From the NCBI GenBank assembly GCA_020636315.1, contig JACJYA010000005.1, positions 1 to 64,000 on the forward strand: a DNA stretch of 64,000 nt. The letters are read 5' to 3'. The stretch is from Lewinellaceae bacterium. GTDB taxonomy: Bacteria; Bacteroidota; Bacteroidia; Chitinophagales; Saprospiraceae. The notes beneath the pieces were generated by a model, which made no database searches, had not been told where the DNA came from, and was given only the letters and a program-made list of their open reading frames with translations. Positions 47,265 to 56,345 of this stretch are shown here, piece after piece (position 1 is the first letter of the stretch; every line of letters starts with the position of its first letter). A program made the position numbers and the translations under genes.

Positions 47265-47726
47265 CTACTCACATTCGCAGCCGCTGGACGGCGGCCTTGT
47301 CAATACGAACTTTCGGCCATCAGTCAGAGACTGCAATGTCATGCGGCTTACGGTATCATTTTCTACCTCCATAGCGCCTACATATTCCCGTTCTTTCGGG
47401 CCGCCTTCCGGACTGGTAACGGTAAATGCAATGTTGAGATTCTCGAAGGCGCCGGCGATGAAATTTTCCCCTTCTTTTTGAAAGCCCGGGTCCTGATATG
47501 CCTTCCCGTCCGCTGGGTTGATATAAAATTCCAGCCCGCCTACGGGGCCCTGAAAGCCGTTGTCTTTAGTTTTATTATCAGTACGAAGCCTAAACTTGTG
47601 ACAAGGGTCATCCTCCACACACCAGAAAGCAGTGATCGCCGGGATAAAAAGGATAATAACCTCTGGCCCGCAGGCGGTATGCAATATGCTAAGGCTGAAG
47701 ATTATGACAAGGATGGAATTTTTCAT
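47265..47726 (-). CDS. Small exported protein, possible lipoprotein
   Basis: The 153-residue product has an N-terminal hydrophobic signal ending in HTAC, a possible but imperfect lipobox. The mature part is beta-rich with Cys near both ends (VEDDPCHKF and SSGCECE). No family is recognised. It precedes the barrel-like protein gene on the same strand. The 530-bp region upstream contains no gene, only the palindromic repeat at 47973-48134. Confidence 0.6.
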   Translation of the reverse strand: MKNSILVIIFSLSILHTACGPEVIILFIPAITAFWCVEDDPCHKFRLRTDNKTKDNGFQGPVGGLEFYINPADGKAYQDPGFQKEGENFIAGAFENLNIAFTVTSPEGGPKEREYVGAMEVENDTVSRMTLQSLTDGRKFVLTRPPSSGCECE

Positions 47727-47972
47727 GGTTGATAATTTTGGGTTTCAATTGAGTAAGCGGGAAACTTCGGTGCTTTGGTTTTTTGGAATTCAAGGTTGGT
47801 TAAATTTACGGCAGGGTTGATTTCCGGGCTTTCGCTATTTTGGCAAATCCTTTCGCTATTGTTGTATTTGAAGGAGAGGATAAGTACTGTGTCAATAATG
47901 TTTTGTAACACGGGGAAAGACTTGAAAAGTTTTCCCCCGGGAGCTTTCCGGCAAACTTGTCAAGTCTAACTT

Positions 47973-48134
47973 AGAGTGTGTTCAAAATTCCATCAATTGG
48001 CTACAAGTGGCAAATTTTCTCCTGCATTTCGTTAAAAAGCCTCGGCGTACCTTCCAGGTATGCCTACGTTTTTTGCCTCATTCAGCACAAAATTTGCTCA
48101 CTTTCGCTCAATCATGAAAATTTGAACACACTCT
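47973..48134. repeat. Long imperfect palindrome, TGTTCAAA family, member 4
   Basis: The 162-bp element starts AGAGTGTGTTCAAAATT and ends AATTTGAACACACTCT. Inner arms beginning GCAAATTTT pair with AAAATTTGC, and the centre GGCGTACC-TTCCA-GGTATGCC forms the tip. The whole can fold into one long hairpin. It occupies the gap between two minus-strand genes. No other feature is seen in 47727-48256. Confidence 0.65.
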
Positions 48135-48256
48135 TACTTCTTCCGAATAAAGGCGCAACGTATTGCCTGCTGTACATTGAACAGAAAGTAATCATTTAGA
48201 CTGCTTTCAAGACGGCATTTTTGGCCGGTTTGGCAAATAGTTGCTTGATGCCGGCT

Positions 48257-49255
48257 TCAATGTAGTTTTTCCTCCAGCTTGTTTAGAAAATGGCCAATGG
48301 ACCGGCTCAGTTGCTCCAGGTTGCCGTCCAGCCCCTTTTGAAGGATATCCCGGTGTTTGAGGACTTTTTCCCGTAAGTTTTTTTGCTGTTTGGCGGAAGC
48401 ATTCGCCCAAAAGTTGACGATTTCTTCGTTTAGGTTATTCAGTGATTTGAACACATAGGGCGTGTGGAAATCCTGGATAATAGCTTGAAAAATAGCGGAT
48501 AGTTCCCGGCCTGTTTCGGGGCCCCATGCATCCCTGAAATCATTTTCGTATTGGGTATGGTTGTTCATAATATCCCTGATGGATTCATCATATCCGGTTA
48601 TGTATATGTTGTATTCCTCCAGGTATTCCGGTGAGTCCAGTATCCGCTCTACTCTGCGCACCTGAGTGCTGAGGTCTTTGGCGTGCCTCAGATATCCATT
48701 CAATTTACCGGAGGCCAGGGCATATTGTTTTTGCATGCGCGCCTGGTATCGATCCTCATGCAACAGGTAAAACAACCTTTGCATGTGATTCCGAAGGTCC
48801 TCATTTCTAAGTAAGTCCGCATGATTGACGATCAGGCTTTTCTTTTGCAGTATTCGCCCGTCGAGATGCTGGAGCTTGGCTTCAATAATGTATTGCTGGT
48901 TGCCGGTATCATAGATCAGCTTGCCGAAGAAGACCGCCTCCGCCTGGTATTGCTGCAACTGCCCTTTTTGGCCGACAGACAGCTCGGCAACATCATTAAT
49001 AAGCTTCTGCAGCTCAATTTGCTCTCGCACACGGCTCAATTCCCGGACCTCAATTAACCTATAAAAACCAGAGTTGGTTACTTCCGTCTCGAATTCTTCG
49101 GTAAGCCGGTTGGCCACCATGGCCATATCCGTATTATGGGTAGAAAAATCCCAAACGTAAACGACCTGCTGCTCTACTTCCTGATTTTGGGTGAAGGCCA
49201 TCATCGTAACAAATGATAACATTCCGGCTAGTAAGAACATCCTGCGTAGGCTCAT
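48257..49255 (-). CDS. Exported protein with CsgG/LpoB-like N-terminal domain
   Basis: This 332-residue protein has a signal peptide and then a ~130-residue domain with the pattern VVYVWDFSTHNTDMAMVANR, LTEEFETEV, GFYRLIEVRELSRV and AVFFGKLIYD. This resembles CsgG/LpoB-like domains that bind envelope machines. The C-terminal ~190 residues are mostly charged helices. No catalytic residues are seen. It lies 54 bases downstream of the caspase gene on the same strand and is very likely co-transcribed with it. The function is inferred only from fold resemblance. Confidence 0.62.
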   Translation of the reverse strand: MSLRRMFLLAGMLSFVTMMAFTQNQEVEQQVVYVWDFSTHNTDMAMVANRLTEEFETEVTNSGFYRLIEVRELSRVREQIELQKLINDVAELSVGQKGQLQQYQAEAVFFGKLIYDTGNQQYIIEAKLQHLDGRILQKKSLIVNHADLLRNEDLRNHMQRLFYLLHEDRYQARMQKQYALASGKLNGYLRHAKDLSTQVRRVERILDSPEYLEEYNIYITGYDESIRDIMNNHTQYENDFRDAWGPETGRELSAIFQAIIQDFHTPYVFKSLNNLNEEIVNFWANASAKQQKNLREKVLKHRDILQKGLDGNLEQLSRSIGHFLNKLEEKLH

Positions 49256-49309
49256 CGCTATTTCGTTTTATAAACTATAAACTGGGTCATGTTCACTCCC
49301 AACAAGCTC

Positions 49310-50719
49310 TTAATTACATACAAATGCGATTTCTTTGGACTCCGCATCAACCTGCACGATACGCGTGCAGTCTCTTTCTCCAGAGACCAGTTTTATCTCA
49401 TGGCTGCCATACCCGATATCTAGGATAATATATACTCCAACCCTGCGAACCTCCCGGGCCTGCTGCCCGTCTATCATTACCTTACCATTTTTCCAGGCGG
49501 AAGGCACCAGGAGGCGTACTTGCCGGATAGCTGCTTCCGGTATTGGGGCAGGTAGTTTTTCAGGCGGGCTCTCTTGTTCGTTATTTTCTTTCGGGGCGGG
49601 AGCAGGATCTCCTTTCCCGGTTTCCGGAATGGAAGTTTCCTGACTGGTATTTTCGTTCGTGTCCCGGGAAATCACCAGTTGGTTTTCCAAGCCATTAATG
49701 GTGTTGTCAGATGCAACTTTTGCTTCATGTTCAGAACTGGCCAAAAAATGAAGAAAACCCCACACCAGGAAAGTCAGCAAAAGAATGAGTATTACCGGGA
49801 ACAGGTTTTTTTTAAAAAAAGCGCCCTCCCCTGTTTGTTGGATACTGGGGGGCTTTTCCGGCTGTGGCTGTTTCAAAGGATCAACTGTTTCAGGCAAGAT
49901 GGGTGCCGCCACTGAGGCAGTTGTTTCTATAGCTTTTTTGCGGTGAAAGACGAACTGTCCACCCTCGTGGCCCGCATCAAAAAGCGGGTTCCCTTCTGGT
50001 AACTGACGGTATATCGCGCGAGTCAGTTCCATCACTTCATCGACTATTTTAAGTATGTTAAGCTTTGGCGCCTGATTCTGGCTCAATACCTTCAGAATAC
50101 TACTGGTGAAGGGGCTGTTCTCTCCCGGGTTGCCGTCATTCACTAACTCGTCGTGACGGCCGGAGCACAAAGCCCAGCGAGAGCGCCGTTGCTCCAATTC
50201 GTCAATGGCCAGGCTGGATCTTGTCGCCCCTCTGACGAAGAGGGAGCCTGAAAAACAGGAGTCGGAGATCAGCAGGGTATGGCGGGTAGGGATGTCCTCA
50301 ATATAGTTTTTGATCAGGGAATTGCTGATGTACCGGGCAGCCTGGCCCGGCCGGGCGTCAACGGGTATCCAGAAGCCTCGCCCGGTCCGCTGGTTGAGGT
50401 GCCCGTGGCCGGAATAAAAAAGGAGCAAATTGTCATCTGGTTGGAGCTGCTCTACATATCCGTCTAGGACGGTTATGATGTTGGCCTGAGTAGCTTCTTC
50501 ATCGAAAAGTAAAGTGGCGTACTCTTTTTTAAATTGATACCGTTCTATCAACAGGGCGATGAGGTCCTGTACATCTTTTACAGCGTTGTTGAGAGGAGAG
50601 AAATGGAGGTATTTGTTGATGCCAATTCCCAGAAACCAGGACCTGCCGCCTCCTGACAATGGGCCTGAATTCCATTCAAAGCCTTCATTTCGGGTAGCAT
50701 TGTTTGGGTTTTTAGGCAT
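49310..50719 (-). CDS. Caspase-family (C14) peptidase with membrane anchor
   Basis: This 469-residue protein starts with a metacaspase-like domain. WFLGIGINKYLHFSPLNNAV opens the fold, the catalytic His is in LLFYSGHGHL near 104, and the catalytic Cys is in LLISDSCFSGSLF near 156. A hydrophobic segment near 305-325 (LFPVILILLLTFLVWGFL) and an acidic linker follow. The C-terminal ~80 residues form a PEGA-like beta domain (KVMIDGQQAREVRRVGVYII). With no signal peptide, the protease should be cytoplasmic and the tail periplasmic. Such proteases cut after Arg/Lys or Asp in regulatory proteolysis or cell death. It pairs with the CsgG-like gene downstream. Confidence 0.85.
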   Translation of the reverse strand: MPKNPNNATRNEGFEWNSGPLSGGGRSWFLGIGINKYLHFSPLNNAVKDVQDLIALLIERYQFKKEYATLLFDEEATQANIITVLDGYVEQLQPDDNLLLFYSGHGHLNQRTGRGFWIPVDARPGQAARYISNSLIKNYIEDIPTRHTLLISDSCFSGSLFVRGATRSSLAIDELEQRRSRWALCSGRHDELVNDGNPGENSPFTSSILKVLSQNQAPKLNILKIVDEVMELTRAIYRQLPEGNPLFDAGHEGGQFVFHRKKAIETTASVAAPILPETVDPLKQPQPEKPPSIQQTGEGAFFKKNLFPVILILLLTFLVWGFLHFLASSEHEAKVASDNTINGLENQLVISRDTNENTSQETSIPETGKGDPAPAPKENNEQESPPEKLPAPIPEAAIRQVRLLVPSAWKNGKVMIDGQQAREVRRVGVYIILDIGYGSHEIKLVSGERDCTRIVQVDAESKEIAFVCN

Positions 50720-50867
50720 AGTAAAGGTTAATGTACTGGTTTTATTTTTATGGAGGAAATACCACGGGAGAAAAAAATAAAACTATCAGAAGAGTAAAAT
50801 AAATAACTGGGCTATAAAATTTCAGGTAATTGCGAATGGAGTAGCTGCCTGTCAATCTTGTGCCAAT

Positions 50868-50903
50868 AAAAAAACCTTTGAGGTTTGCCCCTCAAAGGTT
50901 TTC
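50868..50903 (-). terminator. Rho-independent terminator of the TonB-type receptor gene
   Basis: AAAACCTTTGAGG and CCTCAAAGGTTTT are 13-bp arms around a 6-base loop. On the minus strand the stem is followed by a run of T. It lies about 50 bases after the stop of the gene at 50952. Confidence 0.8.
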
Positions 50904-50951
50904 CTGCCTGAATTAACGAATTTTACCCGTCTCAACAAAGATGGGCGCCAA

Positions 50952-53735
50952 TCAACGAAGAACCCGCACTCCTCCTTCCCGCTCCCCCAGGCCATTCACC
51001 GAATAGGTAAAACTCAGCAGGAAGTACCGCGCCAGTACATTCACCCGCTCGTCTTCCACGTAGTTGAGCTCCGCCCGGCGGCTGATCCCCTGGTTCTGGT
51101 TCAGCAGGTCGTAGGCGGCGAAGCGGACCTCCGCCTTGTTCTCCAGCAGCGACTTGGCCAGGTAAGCGTTCCAGCGGGCAATGGTTTGGTTGAAGCCGGT
51201 GGTGCGGCCTTTGTAAACGTCATAATCCAGGCTGTTGAAGAGGGTGAAGCCCAGGGGAAGGTTGAGCTGCAGGCTGGTGTAGTACGTTTGGTTGAAAACG
51301 TCCTGGTTGAGGCCTTCCCGGATGGAGTAGCGGGCCTGGGTGTATTCCAGGCGCACCCCGCCGGCCAGGTCGAATTTTTCCTTGAATCGGTTTTCCAGTT
51401 TTACATCGGTGGATGCCATGCGCTGGCCCGTCCGGTTGTCCTGTCCGTTGATCTCGTTGAAACTGCGGTTGTAAGTAAGCGCCGCTTCAATATTGATCCG
51501 GCTCTTCAGCGGGCGGATGGGAGTGCTGTAGTTGGCGCTGTTGCGCAGGCGCCAGGCGTAGGGCGCGTTGATGGGTTGAGTGGTGCGAATGAGGTTTTCA
51601 TCGATGGCAAACGCCTGGCTGATGGGGTTGTCGGTATAGTTGAAAGAGAGGGTATTGAAAAAACTGGACAACAGGGCGCCGTTGAATGTGAAATAGCGCA
51701 GGCTCAGCTCATTGGCGTATTCCGGGCGCAGGCTGGGGTTGCCGATATAGATGTTAAACGGGTCGCTGTTGTCGGTGATGGGTTGCAGTTGCTGCACGCT
51801 GGGTTCCCGCACGAAGGTGGAATAGTCGAACTCCAGTCGTTGCGATTGATTGAATTCATAGTTCCACCGCAGGGCGGGCAGCAGGTTCCGGAAATGCTGG
51901 CGGATGGTGGTGTCCGCACTGGTCAGCTGGCCGTTTAGGCGGGCGTATTGCAGAGCGGCGCTGGCCCATACCGACTGCTTTTTACCGTTGGCGCGGAAGC
52001 CGCTCTGCCAACGGTGGTAAGTATAATCGCTGCCGAAGGCATTGCTCAGTGCCGGGTTGAAAGTGGGTTGGCCGTCGGCAATGTCGTAGGCCTCCTGCTG
52101 GAAATCCGACTGGTTGCGCTGGAAAGCGTAACGCCACTCCAGGTAGCTGCGTTTGCTCAGGGGCTCCGAGTAGGAAAGCTGGGCGCCAAGAGAAGTGGAC
52201 TCATCATCGCGGGTTTGTTCCTGAAGCAGCGTATCAATTATGTTCTCAAATATATTGACGGCATTCACCTTCCGCGCCTGCCGCAGGTCTCTCATACCGA
52301 AGCTGGCATCAGCAGTAAAAACCCGGCCCGGGCGCCCCAGCCGTTTGCGGTACAGGAAGCTGCCGTCGAAGTTGGACTGGTGGCCGTTGGTGAGGTTATT
52401 CCGGCTGCTGCTGCTATTGAACTGGCCGTCTTTAAAGTTTTCGGACAGCCCTGAAATTTCCAGCTCCGTGGTATTGTAGGAACCGCTGGCCCGGAAACGG
52501 ATGGACTGGGTGGAGTCGATATCGTGATCCAGGCGCAGGTTCAGGCGCTCGTTGTTGTTGAGCGTTCGCTGGCGGCTTTCTTCTTCGGTAGTGAAGGCGC
52601 CCCCTTCCAGGAAGCTCTCCCGCCGCAGGCTGCGGTTGAGGTTGTTGTCAAAGCGGTTGTAGAGCATACTGCTGGTTAAGGCCGTCTTATCGGATAAGCC
52701 TTTGTTGAAGTTGACGCCTCCCGCCTGGGAGCCGGCAATGCCGCTGTTGCCGCCGATGTTGAGCGGCAGGCCCATTTCGCCCGGGTTGATCTCTATGCGT
52801 ACGGAGCCGCTTCCTCCGCCCCGCATCATGCCCTGCAGGCCGCCCATGAAGTCGATGTAGTCGTCAAGCGAAAAGCCGGGTTCGTTGACGTTGTTGGCCA
52901 TGCCCAGGAAGGAGAGTTGCTCGTCGGGAGTGAAGCGGTTGAGGTTGCCCTTGGCCTGGTAGCGGCCCTGGTCTCCGTAGCCGGCGTTGAGGCGGCCGAA
53001 ATAGCCTTTCTTTTTGTCTTCCTTCAACGCGAGGTTGATGGTCTTTTCCCTTTGGCCGTCGTCAATGCCGGAGAATTCCGCGCGGTCCGATTTTTTGTCG
53101 AACACCTGCACCTTATCCACTGCATCGGCGGGCAGGTTCTGGGTGGCCAGCTTGGGGTCCTTGCCGAAGAACTCCTTGCCATCGACCGTTACCCGTTCTA
53201 CATTTTCTCCCATGGCGCGGATGTTGCCGTCGCGGCCGACCTCTACGCCGGGCAACTTCTTCAGCAGGTCTTCCACCACGGCGTTGGGCTGGGTTTTAAA
53301 AGCATCGGCATCAAACTCGATGGTGTCTTTCCGGATAGCCATGGGGATGCGCTCTTCTTTGACGATCACTTCGTCCAGCATTTCGGTGCGGGGTTGCAGG
53401 CGGATGGCTCCCAGGCTAATGGAAGGCTGCCCTTCCTTTACTTCCACCGGCTGGCTGTAGCTCTTATAGCCCAGGAAAGTGGCCTGCAGGCGATACTGGC
53501 CGGGTGGGGCATTCTTTATTGAGAACTGGCCTTGCGCGTCCGTCAGAGCGAATTGCTGCAGCACGGAGTCCTGCGCCCGCAGCAGCATGATGGTGGCGTT
53601 GGGTAGCCCCTCCTCGTTCTCACCGAGGACCTGCCCGGCAATGGTGCTCCCCTGGGCGAGCAGGGGAGCATTGGAAAGTGAAAAAAGGGTGATCAACAGG
53701 GAAAAAAGTGTCAGGTGATTTCTTGGTGAATGCAT
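50952..53735 (-). CDS. TonB-type outer-membrane beta-barrel protein with carboxypeptidase-like domain
   Basis: This 927-residue protein has a signal peptide, then a carboxypeptidase-regulatory-like domain (IAGQVLGENEEGLPNATIML). A plug domain follows (VVEDLLKKLPGVEVGRDGNI, RVTVDGKEFFGKDPKLATQN), and then a large barrel of the OMP_b-brl_3 type. It lacks a SusD partner, so glycan import of the Sus type is unlikely; members are linked to peptide or metal handling or to unknown envelope functions. The promoter matches that of the GLPGLI gene and the transcript ends at a strong terminator. A two-component system encoded 6-8 kb away probably controls it. Confidence 0.87.
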   Translation of the reverse strand: MHSPRNHLTLFSLLITLFSLSNAPLLAQGSTIAGQVLGENEEGLPNATIMLLRAQDSVLQQFALTDAQGQFSIKNAPPGQYRLQATFLGYKSYSQPVEVKEGQPSISLGAIRLQPRTEMLDEVIVKEERIPMAIRKDTIEFDADAFKTQPNAVVEDLLKKLPGVEVGRDGNIRAMGENVERVTVDGKEFFGKDPKLATQNLPADAVDKVQVFDKKSDRAEFSGIDDGQREKTINLALKEDKKKGYFGRLNAGYGDQGRYQAKGNLNRFTPDEQLSFLGMANNVNEPGFSLDDYIDFMGGLQGMMRGGGSGSVRIEINPGEMGLPLNIGGNSGIAGSQAGGVNFNKGLSDKTALTSSMLYNRFDNNLNRSLRRESFLEGGAFTTEEESRQRTLNNNERLNLRLDHDIDSTQSIRFRASGSYNTTELEISGLSENFKDGQFNSSSSRNNLTNGHQSNFDGSFLYRKRLGRPGRVFTADASFGMRDLRQARKVNAVNIFENIIDTLLQEQTRDDESTSLGAQLSYSEPLSKRSYLEWRYAFQRNQSDFQQEAYDIADGQPTFNPALSNAFGSDYTYHRWQSGFRANGKKQSVWASAALQYARLNGQLTSADTTIRQHFRNLLPALRWNYEFNQSQRLEFDYSTFVREPSVQQLQPITDNSDPFNIYIGNPSLRPEYANELSLRYFTFNGALLSSFFNTLSFNYTDNPISQAFAIDENLIRTTQPINAPYAWRLRNSANYSTPIRPLKSRINIEAALTYNRSFNEINGQDNRTGQRMASTDVKLENRFKEKFDLAGGVRLEYTQARYSIREGLNQDVFNQTYYTSLQLNLPLGFTLFNSLDYDVYKGRTTGFNQTIARWNAYLAKSLLENKAEVRFAAYDLLNQNQGISRRAELNYVEDERVNVLARYFLLSFTYSVNGLGEREGGVRVLR

Positions 53736-53752
53736 TGTCGGGTGGTTTTTGA

Positions 53753-53818
53753 CAAAGTTAGGGGCAGGGGGGGAGGAGGTAGGTTAAGAGACCTTGCAGT
53801 TAGGTTAAAAAAGGTTAA
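53753..53818 (-). promoter_or_regulatory. TTAACC-array promoter of the TonB-type receptor gene
   Basis: Read on the minus strand: TTAACC, 4 bases, TTAACC, 15 bases containing CAAGG, TTAACC, 21 bases, then TAACTTTG, a perfect TAnnTTTG -7 element at 53760-53753. The ATG is 17 bases further on. Every spacing is identical to 45604-45669. Confidence 0.8.
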
Positions 53819-53940
53819 TCGGCTCTTTGAGCAATAGGAAGGCTTCCTTAGGGATTATTCTGGTTGTGTATATTTTTGATCAGGAATTCAAGTCGTAATC
53901 AATCGATGATCAGGGTTTTAGGCTTCGAGGTTATTTTTTT

Positions 53941-53953
53941 GTAATCGAATTAC
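53941..53953. promoter_or_regulatory. Upstream operator-like dyad of the RM island
   Basis: GTAATCGAATTAC repeats the core of the dyad at 54014-54032, 76 bases centre to centre (about seven helical turns). Confidence 0.5.
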
Positions 53954-53985
53954 TGCAATAAAAAAATAAAAAAATGCTTGCATTC

Positions 53986-54017
53986 TTTGCTTTTCCCTGG
54001 CTATTGCTGTAATTTTG
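53986..54017 (+). promoter_or_regulatory. Promoter of the restriction-modification island
   Basis: TTTG at 53986-53989 and TAATTTTG at 54010-54017 are separated by 20 bases, a full match to the Bacteroidota -33/-7 pattern. The half-S gene starts 53 bases downstream. The -7 element overlaps the operator-like dyad. Confidence 0.65.
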
Positions 54018-54032
54018 TAATCGAATTACAAA
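54014..54032. promoter_or_regulatory. Operator-like dyad overlapping the RM promoter
   Basis: TTTGTAAT-CGA-ATTACAAA has 8-bp arms and overlaps the -7 element, the position expected of a repressor site. No helix-turn-helix gene is seen next to it, so the cognate regulator is unknown. Confidence 0.55.
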
Positions 54033-54070
54033 GAAAAAAATAGACATTGAGTGCTTTGAACCTGTAACAA

Positions 54071-54649
54071 ATGAACAAAAAACTGGAAGATATAGCGGCT
54101 ATCTCTACCGGAGTTTTCAAGAAAGGGAGCCCTTCCGGAACGGCTTATTATTTGCAGGCTAAACACTTTGATGAATATGGAAGGTTCCATCCTGAAGGAA
54201 TTATTACTCCCGAAATATCGATGGATGGCCGGTTGAGAAAGCACCTGCTTCAGGATGGAGATATTCTGCTCGTTTCTAAAGGGTTTAGCAATAAAGCTTG
54301 CCTGTATCCAGCAGAAGTTGGCCCGGCACTGGCCTCATCAACTTTTTTGGTTATTAGCGTAAAGGATGAAGGAGTGTATCCGGAATATATTCAATGGTAC
54401 CTCAATACTTCCGCTATGCAAGCCATCCTTTCCAGCCTCGCCAGAGGGACCCGGATTCCCTCGCTTTCTAAAAAAGCGCTGGCCAAAGTAGAAGTCCAAA
54501 TACCCTCTATTCAACGACAAAAGCAGATTCTGGAAATGCAACGGCTTTGGGAAAAAGAGCGAGCGCTTACCTTCGAGTTGATAGAATTGAAAGAAGCGCT
54601 GTACCAGGGCTTTTTATTTGACCTGACAAAATCGAACACGAATGCATAA
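54071..54649 (+). CDS. Half-size type I restriction specificity (HsdS-like) protein
   Basis: This 192-residue protein has a single target-recognition domain. ISTGVFKKGSPSGTAYYLQA opens it, LLQDGDILLVSKGFSNKACL is the middle, and YIQWYLNTSAMQAILSSLAR with RIPSLSKKALAKVEVQIPSI is the end. A C-terminal helix (EKERALTFELIELKEALYQG) corresponds to the conserved spacer coil. Full HsdS has two such halves, so this one would need to dimerise to specify a palindromic target. Its stop overlaps the hsdM start by 8 bases, so translation is coupled. Here hsdM is frameshifted, so its role is unclear. Confidence 0.75.
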   Translation: MNKKLEDIAAISTGVFKKGSPSGTAYYLQAKHFDEYGRFHPEGIITPEISMDGRLRKHLLQDGDILLVSKGFSNKACLYPAEVGPALASSTFLVISVKDEGVYPEYIQWYLNTSAMQAILSSLARGTRIPSLSKKALAKVEVQIPSIQRQKQILEMQRLWEKERALTFELIELKEALYQGFLFDLTKSNTNA

Positions 54650-56211
54650 GACCAACAAAGAAGATGTTTTCAAAGTCGTCTGGCGGGCCTGCGATACCTT
54701 TCGCGGCGTCATCGACCCGGCACAGTACAAGGATTATGTGCTGACCATGCTGTTCATCAAATACGTCAGCGACGTGTGGAGAGATAAAATGGAGGCCTAC
54801 ACCGAAAAATATAAAGGCGATAAAGAACGCGCCGAGTGGGCCATGCAGCGGGAACGCTTTATCGTCCCTTTGAATTCCCGCTTCGATGAGCTGTATCAAA
54901 ACCGGAACGAGGCCAACATCGGCGAACTGATCAACCAGGCGCTGGAGGGCCTGGAGGAAGCCAACCCCGGCAAGCTCTCCGGAGAGGACGGTTCCGGCGT
55001 TTTTCGTAACATCGACTTCAACTCCAGCAACCTGGGCGATACAAAGGATAAGAACACTCGCCTGAAAAACCTGCTCATCGATTTCAGCGACGAGAAACTG
55101 GACCTGCGCCCCTCCCGCCTGGCGGGGCAGGATGTAATCGGTGACGCCTACGAATACCTCATCAGCCTCTTCGCTTCTGACGCCGGAAAAAAGGCGGGGG
55201 AGTTTTACACTCCCAGCGAAGTATCCACCCTGATTGCTAAACTGACCCGCTCCCAGCCTGGCGCCCGGATTTGTGATCCCACCTGCGGCTCCGGCTCCCT
55301 GCTCATCAAAGCTTACCAGGAGGTCGGGTCGGACAACTTCTCGCTGTACGGTACCAGGAGGCCAACGGCAGCACCTGGGCACTGGTACCGTGATGAATAT
55401 GTTCCTGCACGGCATGGACAACGCCACGATCCGCTGGGGAGATACCATCCGCAACCCCAAGCTGAAAGAGGGCGACGCCCTGATGAAGTTCGACACAGTG
55501 GTCGCTAACCCGCCCTTCAGCCTGGACAAATGGGGCAAAGTACATGACGACAAGGAAACCAAGGGCACAGATTTCGACCCCGAATCTGATACCTACTACC
55601 GCTTTTGGCGGGGCGTGCCTCCCAAAAGCAAAGGCGACTGGGCCTTCATCACCCACATGATCGAAACGGCCTACGAAGGCAAAGGCAAAGTAGGCGTGGT
55701 GGTGCCCCACGGCGTCCTCTTCCGGGGTAGCTCGGAGGGCCGGATCCGGCAGAAAACCATCGAGGAGAACCTGCTGGAAGCGGTGATCGGCCTGCCGGCC
55801 AACCTCTTTTTCGGCACGGGTATTCCGGCGGCCATTCTCGTTTTCAACAAAGGTAAGGGGGGGAACCGCAACGTCCTTTTCATTGACGCCAGCGAGCGTT
55901 ACGAGCCGGGAAAGAACCAGAACAAGCTCCGGGAAAAAGACATCGAAGCGATCGTTGCCACCTACCGCCGGTTCAATGAAGGTAATCTATCTCCTGGCAT
56001 AGTGGAGGATAAATTCTCTTACGTGGCCACCTTCGAAGAGGTCAAGGAGAACGACTTCAACCTCAATATCCCCCGCTACGTGGATACCTTCGAGGAGGAG
56101 CCGGAGGTGGACCTGCAGGCGGTGCAGGAGCGGATCGAGGCGATAGAAGAGGAGTTGGAGGCGGTGCGGGAGGAGATGGATAGGTATTTGAAGGAATTAG
56201 GTTTAAAGTGA
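54642..56211 (+). pseudogene. hsdM: Type I DNA methyltransferase hsdM, frameshifted
   Basis: The first frame carries the N-terminal domain and SAM motif I (ICDPTCGSGSLLIKAY). The second frame resumes at MNMFLHGMDNATIRWGDT and carries the catalytic motif VVANPPFS and the rest to EEMDRYLKELGLK. Between them GGTACC occurs at 55350-55355 and 55384-55389. If TA is removed from each, GGCC restores one 521-residue frame reading LYG-QEANGSTWAL-AVMNM, which fits HsdM exactly. As it stands neither half is a working adenine methyltransferase. A sequencing or assembly error remains possible. Confidence 0.85.
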
Positions 56212-56345
56212 GCGTTGGCCAGTAGTTCGAATTTTTCGAAAAACTGCCTATGGCTCAGTAAAAAAGGACTACAATAAATTATGGCGAATTCGCTACAATT
56301 AAATTGGGCGCAACTGTTGCAAAAACTGCAACGGTTCGGAAGGCT

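Noticed and set aside
55350..55389. Programmed frameshift or phase-variable switch in hsdM
   Set aside because: No slippery heptamer is present, and hsdS is broken at many more sites, so decay or error is the simpler reading. Recombination between the GGTACC copies is kept only as an alternative.
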